A program made the translations under genes and the position numbers. From contig CAZLOJ010000005.1 of assembly GCA_964561165.1 (NCBI GenBank), positions 1 through 58,125 of the forward strand: 58,125 nt of DNA, in the 5' to 3' direction. The DNA is from IMCC26077 sp964561165 (GTDB lineage: Bacteria > Actinomycetota > Actinomycetes > Nanopelagicales > Nanopelagicaceae). The number at the start of each line of letters is the position of its first letter. Position 1 is the first letter of the stretch. Positions 50,197 through 56,210 of the stretch are shown here, piece by piece. Below the pieces are notes generated by a model. It saw nothing but the letters and a program-made list of their open reading frames with translations. It was not told the DNA's origin and did not search any database.

Positions 50197-50976
50197 GTGG
50201 CCTCGTCTAACTTCGATATTCTTCAGGGAAGCCCTAACTCCCAGGTAGTTCTCCACGTACCACATTCTGCGCGAATGATTCCACGTGCAGTTCGAGCGGA
50301 AATCGTGCTCAACGACGAAGAGCTCGCTATCGAACTTGAAGAGATGACAGATACCGACACTGATCTGCTTGCTTCTAACGCTAGCGCGCTAGCTGAAGTA
50401 CAACCATGGATTTTCAAGAACAATCTCTCGCGCTTAGTGATAGATCCCGAAAGATTTCCTGACGATCGAGAGATCATGAACTCCATTGGCATGGGGGCCG
50501 TCTATTCGCGAACTTCGACTGGGGCACTCCTTCGAAATGCGAATGACGAACGCGACCAGAAATTGCTGGAAGAGTATTTCCATCCCTATGCACGCGCGTT
50601 CGAAAAGTTGATTCGCGAACGACTGAATGAGGTAGGCGCCGTCACCATCATCGACGTCCATTCGTATCGGAAGAATGAACATTTAAATGGAGTGAATAAA
50701 GGGCAGCGCCGTCCACCTGTGTGTTTGGGTACAGATAGATTTCATACCCCAGATTGGTTGATCGAACTTGCCACCACCGCATTTTCGCGTATTGGAAATG
50801 TCATTGCTAATGAACCATTCGCCGGCACTTATGTACCCATGGCGTTCTATGAAAAAGAGGCAAAAGTAACTTCGGTCATGATGGAGAACCGAGAAGATAA
50901 TTTGGTAGCTGCAGGCATGTCACGAAGCGCTCGAGCTTTAGCTCGCCTTATCTCGGGGATACCCATAACAATCTGA
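50197..50976 (+). CDS. N-formylglutamate amidohydrolase family hydrolase
   Basis: 259 residues, GTG start directly after the ATPase stop. Family motifs: VLHVPHSARMIP (about 18-29), TDTDTDLLAS, SRLVIDPERFPDD, IIDVHSYR (metal His) and NEPFAGTYVP. HutG-type relatives remove formate from N-formylglutamate. No other hut gene is near and the operon begins with a SAM riboswitch, so the substrate here may be an N-acylated sulfur amino acid brought in by the importer (inference). Convergent with glnA. Confidence 0.85.
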   Translation: MASSNFDILQGSPNSQVVLHVPHSARMIPRAVRAEIVLNDEELAIELEEMTDTDTDLLASNASALAEVQPWIFKNNLSRLVIDPERFPDDREIMNSIGMGAVYSRTSTGALLRNANDERDQKLLEEYFHPYARAFEKLIRERLNEVGAVTIIDVHSYRKNEHLNGVNKGQRRPPVCLGTDRFHTPDWLIELATTAFSRIGNVIANEPFAGTYVPMAFYEKEAKVTSVMMENREDNLVAAGMSRSARALARLISGIPITI

Positions 50977-51000
50977 TCGGAAGTTGACGGTAAAAAAAGT

Positions 51001-51036
51001 AGAAACCCCCGGCGGTATGAGACGCCAGGGGTTTCT
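51001..51036 (-). terminator. Rho-independent terminator between glnA and the hydrolase gene
   Basis: The stem AGAAACCCC/GGGGTTTCT is extended inward by GGCG/CGCC after one mismatch, with an 8-base loop. The minus strand continues ACTTTTTTTACC, so it serves glnA. The plus-strand side has only short U stretches and may also stop the importer operon. Confidence 0.85.
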
Positions 51037-51048
51037 GATCTGTTGGAT

Positions 51049-52479
51049 TTAGATATCGAAGTAGAGCTCGAACTCTGCTGGATGAGGGCGAAGTCGAACG
51101 TAATCAACCTCTTCCTTGCGCTTGAACGCGATCCAGGTATCGATGAGATCCTGAGCGAAGACTCCACCTTGTGTAAGGAAGGCATGGTCTTTCTCGAGAT
51201 TATCGAGCACTTCGCCGAGTGAACCTGGAACCTGTGGGATTGCTGCAGCTTCTGCACCCTCAAGTTCGTAGAGATCCTTATCAACTGGCTTTGGTGGCTC
51301 GATCTTATTCTTGATTCCATCAAGACCTGCCATCAACATCGCAGCGAAAGCGAGGTATGGGTTGGATGATGGATCGGGGCAACGGAACTCGATGCGCTTT
51401 GCCTTTGGATTCGAACCAGTGATTGGAATACGAATACATGCAGAGCGGTTGCGAGCGGAGTACACGAGATTGACTGGCGCTTCGTAGCCAGGAACCAAAC
51501 GACGATAGGAGTTAACCGTTGGGTTGGTGAAGGCAAGGAGCGATGGCGCGTGCTTGAGAAGTCCACCGATATACCAACGAGCCATATCGGAAAGGTCGCC
51601 ATACCCTTCGCCCCAGAAGAGTGGTTTGCCATCTTTCCAGAGTGATTGGTGGACGTGCATACCTGAACCGTTATCACCAAATAGTGGCTTTGGCATGAAG
51701 GTTGCAGTCTTGCCTGCCTGCCATGCGGTGTTCTTGATGATGTACTTGAACTTCATCAACTCATCACCGGCGCTTAAGATGTCAGTGAAGCGGTAGTTAA
51801 TCTCCATCTGTCCTGCTGTTCCCACTTCGTGGTGCGAGCGCTCAACCTGTAGCCCTACCTGTCCGAGATTCATCACCATCTGATCGCGCAGATCAGCGAA
51901 TTGATCGGTTGGCGATACTGGGAAATATCCACCCTTGATGCGAGTGCGGTAGCCACGGTTAGGTGTGCCATCTTGGTCGTATTCGATGCCGGTATTCCAT
52001 GCGCCCTCATATGAATCAATATGGTGGTAGGCCTCGTTCATGCCGGTCTTAAAGCGAACGCTATCGAAGACATAGAACTCTGCTTCTGGTGCGAAGAATG
52101 CGGTATCCGCAATACCCGTGGAGCGCATGTACTCAACTGCCTTCGCGACGATGCCCCGTGGATCGCGCGAGTAAGGAGAGTTATCTACTGGATTGTGTAC
52201 CGAGAAGAGAATCACGAGAGTCTTCTCTTTGCGGAATGGATCGATAAATGCTGATCCTGGAACGGGTAGTAGCTTCATATCTGATTCGTGAATTGATTGG
52301 AATCCACGGATTGATGAGCCATCGAACATCAAACCTTCAGTGAAGACCGCATCATCAAATGATTCAGCTGGCACATTGAAGTGGTGCTGAATGCCCGGCA
52401 AATCGATGAAACGAACATCGATGAGTTTTACATTTTCCTTCTTGATGTAGGCAAGTATTTCGCTTGCGCTTTTGAACAT
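51049..52479 (-). CDS. glnA: Glutamine synthetase type I
   Basis: A 476-residue dodecameric enzyme making glutamine from glutamate and ammonia. Signatures: DGSSIRGF, FFAPEAEFYVFD, HHEVGTAGQMEINYRF, KPLFGDNGSGMHVHQSL (ATP-binding), NRSACIRIP and FRCPDPSSNPYL. The adenylylation Tyr is in KDLYELEG (about 404), so control by GlnE-type adenylylation is expected. GAGGG lies 6 bases before the ATG. The leader is about 100 bases, and a GlnR-like site lies upstream. The RDD gene is divergent, as in streptomycetes. Confidence 0.96.
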   Translation of the reverse strand: MFKSASEILAYIKKENVKLIDVRFIDLPGIQHHFNVPAESFDDAVFTEGLMFDGSSIRGFQSIHESDMKLLPVPGSAFIDPFRKEKTLVILFSVHNPVDNSPYSRDPRGIVAKAVEYMRSTGIADTAFFAPEAEFYVFDSVRFKTGMNEAYHHIDSYEGAWNTGIEYDQDGTPNRGYRTRIKGGYFPVSPTDQFADLRDQMVMNLGQVGLQVERSHHEVGTAGQMEINYRFTDILSAGDELMKFKYIIKNTAWQAGKTATFMPKPLFGDNGSGMHVHQSLWKDGKPLFWGEGYGDLSDMARWYIGGLLKHAPSLLAFTNPTVNSYRRLVPGYEAPVNLVYSARNRSACIRIPITGSNPKAKRIEFRCPDPSSNPYLAFAAMLMAGLDGIKNKIEPPKPVDKDLYELEGAEAAAIPQVPGSLGEVLDNLEKDHAFLTQGGVFAQDLIDTWIAFKRKEEVDYVRLRPHPAEFELYFDI

Positions 52480-52594
52480 CTCTTCCCTCTTCTTCCATTT
52501 TCATTCTCCCGAGCATCTACTCGCGAGGTTTGCTCATACAGGTGGATGAAGAGCCTTTCAGCGTCTGTGATGAAGGGCGCTCCAACGAAGCCAA

Positions 52595-52600
52595 AGGCTA
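52595..52600 (-). promoter_or_regulatory. Probable -10 element TAGCCT of glnA
   Basis: The hexamer lies 22 bases downstream of the GlnR-like site and would give a leader of about 110 bases before the ATG at 52479. Confidence 0.4.
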
Positions 52601-52621
52601 TGCCATTGCCATGAAGAGGGA

Positions 52622-52648
52622 ATAACCTCAATGTTTCGGGATTGTTTC
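52622..52648 (-). promoter_or_regulatory. GlnR-like binding site upstream of glnA
   Basis: Read on the minus strand: GAAAC-AATCCC-GAAAC-ATTGAG-GTTAT, three 5-mers at 11-base spacing. This resembles the actinobacterial GlnR pattern gTnAC-n6-GaAAC-n6 repeats. The position upstream of the probable -10 suits an activator. Confidence 0.5.
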
Positions 52649-52667
52649 CACCCTTCCACCGACCCTT

Positions 52668-52673
52668 TAGGCT
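52668..52673 (+). promoter_or_regulatory. -10 element TAGGCT of leaderless RDD gene
   Basis: It lies 7 bases before the ATG at 52681 and decides that start over the ATG at 52642. Confidence 0.6.
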
Positions 52674-52680
52674 TGCGGGC

Positions 52681-53082
52681 ATGTCCGGTTCCGATAATTC
52701 AGATTCAGGCTCTTCAGCCCTTCCTGAAGGTGCGCTCCCGCAGGCCTCTCTGGGGCGCAGGCTCTTCGCACTCTGCCTCGATTGGCTCGCCTCATCCCTA
52801 ATTGCGCGCCTATTGGTCTCCGAGCAACAGCTGTCGGGATGGGTGACGCTCGCGATCTTTTTCTGTGAAGTTGTGTTGTTCACTGCTTTGCTTGGTGGCT
52901 CAGCGGGTCAGGTGATTGTGGGGATTCGCGTTGTCGACATTGATACTGGATTGAAAATTGGTGTGTTGCCAACCATCATCCGAAGTGCGCTTATTTGTTT
53001 GGTGATTCCACCGCTGCTAAGTGTCAACGGGCGAGGTTTACACGATCGCGCAGTGCGTTCAGTGACAATCGTTAGTGTGTAG
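52681..53082 (+). CDS. RDD-family membrane protein
   Basis: 133 residues from ATG 52681. A Ser/Asp-rich tail is followed by the RDD domain, LGRRLFALCLDWLASSLIA (Arg and Asp in helix 1). Two more helices come with GGSAGQVIVGIRVVD between them, and GRGLHDRAVRSVTI ends the protein. Function of RDD proteins is largely unknown; the place beside glnA is conserved in actinobacteria. Convergent with the DUF4191 gene, 8 bases apart. Confidence 0.85.
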   Translation: MSGSDNSDSGSSALPEGALPQASLGRRLFALCLDWLASSLIARLLVSEQQLSGWVTLAIFFCEVVLFTALLGGSAGQVIVGIRVVDIDTGLKIGVLPTIIRSALICLVIPPLLSVNGRGLHDRAVRSVTIVSV

Positions 53083-53090
53083 CGCCGACG

Positions 53091-53771
53091 TTATCGCTTA
53101 GGGATCTTTCGCATATTAGGCATTGGGCCTTTTGGCATTGGTAATTTCATTCCACCAAGAGACTTTTCGCGAGCACGCGCCTCACGTAGCTGAGTTTTGG
53201 TCAACTTCTTTGGGAGCTTCTTCAAATGTTTCTGTATTTTCCGGAGCGGAATTCGCCCTTCCTCATCGCCGACGAGTATTTCGTGAATTGGCACTCCAGA
53301 GAGAAATCGCTCCATCTTTCGACGCTCGTCGGTCATCATCACTCGGACGTTGTTACTTCCTTCTCCTGTGATAACCACTCCAGCGCGACCTAAACTTCTA
53401 TGCACAAGATCTTGATTGCGCGCCACCTGAACGCCAGCTGTGGTGGTCCAGCCTTTTCGAATCGACATCAACACACTTGCTCCTGCACCAGCTTGACCTG
53501 CGATTGAAGCGTACGCTGCGCCCTCAGCAATTCTGGAGAAGCTAAAGAGAGTGATTATTAGCGCGAAAGGGATTGTCATAAGGGATATGTAGAGCGTCCG
53601 ATCAACGGCGATACCTATTCCAATGCCAATTGCCATCACTCCAACAAAAATGGCGAGCAGGAGAATGGGAAGTATCGGACGAGCTTCCCGGGTAACTGAA
53701 TACGCCTGGCGAAGGGTCTTTATCCACTCTGGTGTCTTGCGAACTTTTTTCTCTCGTTTTTCTCGCGCCAT
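53091..53771 (-). CDS. DUF4191 membrane protein
   Basis: 226 residues: a very basic N-terminus, two adjacent membrane helices (about 33-80), then a soluble domain with QAGAGASVLMSIRKGWTTTAGVQVARNQDLVHR. The C-terminus is Lys/Pro/Met-rich. It matches the actinobacterial DUF4191 family found near lipA and glnA. Function unknown. The ATG is 6 bases from TAACCT, suggesting its own leaderless promoter separate from the lip genes. Confidence 0.87.
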   Translation of the reverse strand: MAREKREKKVRKTPEWIKTLRQAYSVTREARPILPILLLAIFVGVMAIGIGIGIAVDRTLYISLMTIPFALIITLFSFSRIAEGAAYASIAGQAGAGASVLMSIRKGWTTTAGVQVARNQDLVHRSLGRAGVVITGEGSNNVRVMMTDERRKMERFLSGVPIHEILVGDEEGRIPLRKIQKHLKKLPKKLTKTQLREARAREKSLGGMKLPMPKGPMPNMRKIPKR

Positions 53772-53777
53772 GGCTAC

Positions 53778-53783
53778 AGGTTA
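53778..53783 (-). promoter_or_regulatory. -10 element TAACCT of leaderless DUF4191 gene
   Basis: It lies 6 bases before the ATG at 53771 and overlaps the last base of the acyltransferase stop region. Confidence 0.5.
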
Positions 53784-54497
53784 CCCTCTCTCGCTTTCGA
53801 CTTCCGCCAGCGTTGGCGCGGTTCCGCCAAGTCGGGCTGGCGCCCACCACTGACCACGATGGTCGTCGGGATATTCATCTTGCACTTTACGGAGCAGGAT
53901 CTCGAGCGCGCTCTTAATCTGCGCTTCCGCCACCTCTACCTCAATTTCACGAGTGAAGCGAAGTGGTTCCCCGATGTACACCGATATTGGAACTTTCTTT
54001 CTACCAAAATCGCGCGAACGCCCTTTGGTCCAAATGCGTTGACTGCCCCACACGATAGTCGGCAAGACGGGCACATTCGCACCAATAGCCAAGCGGGCAG
54101 CGCCGCTTTTTAAGGATTTGATTTCAAAACTCTTTGAGATGGTCGCTTCCGGGAAAATTCCGACAATCTCGCCAGCTTTCAATGCACGAAGCGCAGCAAC
54201 AAATGATGCTGATCCCGAATCTCGATCGACACTGATGTGATGCATGCCGCGCATCAGTGGCCCGGCAATTTTGTTATCGAATATCTGCTTCTTCGCCATA
54301 TAACGAACATATCTTTTGGCAGGCAGTGCAGCAGTACCTGAGAGCGCAAAATCCAAATATCCGATGTGGTTAATCGCCATGATTGCACCACCACTTCGCG
54401 GGATTCGTTCTTCGCCTTTAATCGTGAATTTCAATCCCAGATAACGCCAAAAGGCTCGAATCAACAGAACAACGAATGGATAGACCCGATCAGTCAT
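53781..54497 (-). CDS. PlsC-like lysophospholipid acyltransferase
   Basis: 238 residues. Acyltransferase motif I INHIGYLDF (NHxxxxD with the Asp), then FPEATISKSFEIK (motif III) and VPVLPTIVWG. It shares 8 bases with the end of lipA, so it is co-transcribed with the lipoate genes. This place is not usual for a glycerolipid acyltransferase. It may use the same octanoyl or longer acyl pool as LipB (inference), or it may simply be an inserted phospholipid enzyme. Confidence 0.85.
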   Translation of the reverse strand: MTDRVYPFVVLLIRAFWRYLGLKFTIKGEERIPRSGGAIMAINHIGYLDFALSGTAALPAKRYVRYMAKKQIFDNKIAGPLMRGMHHISVDRDSGSASFVAALRALKAGEIVGIFPEATISKSFEIKSLKSGAARLAIGANVPVLPTIVWGSQRIWTKGRSRDFGRKKVPISVYIGEPLRFTREIEVEVAEAQIKSALEILLRKVQDEYPDDHRGQWWAPARLGGTAPTLAEVESERG

Positions 54498-55434
54498 GCG
54501 TAGCTATCGCCTGTTTCGATTCTTTTGCTTGAGCGTAGAGTTTTCCCGCTCGATAACTCGAACGCACCAGTGGGCCGCTCATTACGCCTGCAAAGCCGAT
54601 TTCATGCGCAAGCTTCGCCAGCGCCACAAACTCATCAGGTTTAACCCAGCGCTCGACGGGGTGATGTTTTGCGGTAGGACGAAGGTATTGCGTGATCGTT
54701 ACCAAGTCGCATCCAGCCTGATGCAGGTTTACCAACGCCTCTTCGATCTCTTCGCGCGTCTCGCCTAAACCAAGGATGAGATTAGATTTTGTAATGAGGC
54801 CATAATCACGTGCTTGCGAGATGACATCTAGAGAGCGTTCATAGGTAAAGGCAGGTCGAATCTGTCGGAATATTCGCGGAACCGTCTCGAGGTTATGCGC
54901 AAATACTTCAGGTCTAGCCGCAAACACTTGCTCCAGTAGTTCTGGGCGGGCATTGAAATCAGGGGCGAGCATCTCCACGCCACAACCCGGGACCATTTCG
55001 TGGATTTTGATGATGGTCTCTGCGTACAGCCATGCGCCTTCATCATCAAGATCATCGCGGGCAACACCTGTGACCGTCGCATAGCGAAGTTGCATCTTTG
55101 CTACTGATTCAGCAACTCGCCGTGGCTCATCTCGATCGAGTGGAAGTGGCTTGCCGGTGTCGATGTTGCAAAAGTCGCAGCGCCGCGTGCAGACCGAACC
55201 GCCAATGAGAAATGTTGCTTCACGATCTTCCCAGCATTCAAAGATATTCGGACAGGCAGCTTCTTGGCAGACGGTGTGCAATCCCTCACCCGAGACAAGC
55301 GAGCGCAAACTGGTGTACTCCGGACCCATTTTGGCCTTTGTCTTAATCCATTCAGGTTTCCGTTCAATTGGCGTTTGAGCGTTACGCGCTTCGATACGTA
55401 GCAGGCGACGACCTTCAGGGGCGGGGGAGTTCAT
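54490..55434 (-). CDS. lipA: Lipoyl synthase
   Basis: A 314-residue radical SAM enzyme inserting two sulfurs into protein-bound octanoyl groups. The auxiliary cluster is CQEAACPNIFEC (C-x4-C-x5-C) and the radical SAM motif is CTRRCDFCNI (CxxxCxxC). The C-terminal RSSYRAGKLY contains the conserved Arg-Ser-Ser. The start overlaps the lipB stop by 4 bases. Confidence 0.97.
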   Translation of the reverse strand: MNSPAPEGRRLLRIEARNAQTPIERKPEWIKTKAKMGPEYTSLRSLVSGEGLHTVCQEAACPNIFECWEDREATFLIGGSVCTRRCDFCNIDTGKPLPLDRDEPRRVAESVAKMQLRYATVTGVARDDLDDEGAWLYAETIIKIHEMVPGCGVEMLAPDFNARPELLEQVFAARPEVFAHNLETVPRIFRQIRPAFTYERSLDVISQARDYGLITKSNLILGLGETREEIEEALVNLHQAGCDLVTITQYLRPTAKHHPVERWVKPDEFVALAKLAHEIGFAGVMSGPLVRSSYRAGKLYAQAKESKQAIATHD

Positions 55435-56078
55435 GCAATCACCTTTTCGAATTCTTTATCCATCTCTTCGATAACAACGTGAAGAACTTCATCGATAGTG
55501 ATCTCGCGGTTGAGCTCTGCGCTCAACGATGTAGTCACCACGTCAGGAATGCCGCAGGGAATAATCTGCTCAAAGAAGGTGAGATCTGGGTTCACATTGA
55601 GCGCAAAACCGTGCGTCACAATTCCTTTAGCGACACGAATTCCGATTGCCGCTATCTTCCGTTTCCCTTGAGCATCTTCGATCCAGACTCCTGAGTTATC
55701 ACAGATTTGAATCGCTTCAATGTCAAAGTGCTTTAACGTCGCAATCAGCGCGCGCTCTAGAGCACGCACGAAATCGACCACCTTGGTGGGCTCTTTCAGT
55801 TTCACTATGGGATAGCCGACCAATTGCCCAGGCCCATGCCACGTGATTTTTCCCCCGCGATCTACATCAATGACAGGTACGCCATTCATCGGGCGATCCT
55901 CCGGAGCAGTGCGGCGACCGGCGGTGTAGACAGAAGGATGCTCGAGCAGAAGCAGCGTCGATGGGGCGCTCGCATTCAGAACTCTCTGATGGGTTGCACG
56001 TTGTAAATCGAGCCCGGATTGGTACTCAATCAGCCCCATCCATTGGGTGCGAAGGCGAGAATCTGTAACCACGGCCAT
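55431..56078 (-). CDS. lipB: Octanoyltransferase LipB
   Basis: 215 residues from ATG 56078. Motifs: EHPSVYTAGRRT, DRGGKITWHGPGQLVGYPIVKL (about 72-93), KIAAIGIRVAKGIVTHGFALNVN (catalytic Lys) and IIPCGIPD (catalytic Cys). It transfers octanoate from acyl carrier protein to lipoyl domains, which LipA then sulfurises. The start is set by the TAGGCT hexamer 7 bases upstream; an ATG at 56096 would lie outside that transcript. Confidence 0.95.
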   Translation of the reverse strand: MAVVTDSRLRTQWMGLIEYQSGLDLQRATHQRVLNASAPSTLLLLEHPSVYTAGRRTAPEDRPMNGVPVIDVDRGGKITWHGPGQLVGYPIVKLKEPTKVVDFVRALERALIATLKHFDIEAIQICDNSGVWIEDAQGKRKIAAIGIRVAKGIVTHGFALNVNPDLTFFEQIIPCGIPDVVTTSLSAELNREITIDEVLHVVIEEMDKEFEKVIA

Positions 56079-56085
56079 GTCCTTT

Positions 56086-56091
56086 AGCCTA
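56086..56091 (-). promoter_or_regulatory. -10 element TAGGCT of leaderless lipB-lipA operon
   Basis: It lies 7 bases before the ATG at 56078; AAAGGA in the spacer sits too near the start to serve as a ribosome binding site. Confidence 0.55.
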
Positions 56092-56210
56092 CCCAAGGCG
56101 GGCGAATACGCCCTATTTGCCGAGGGAGAGATAGAATTGAGCTCTATCGCCGGCTGCGCTGCTGGCGATCATTTACTTCTAATCTGACTGTTGAGAGGAC
56201 TTACCCAGCC

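Noticed and set aside
52480..52600. Glutamine riboswitch in the glnA leader
   Set aside because: I looked for the glnA RNA core and saw no matching conserved loop; the leader is unstructured by eye.
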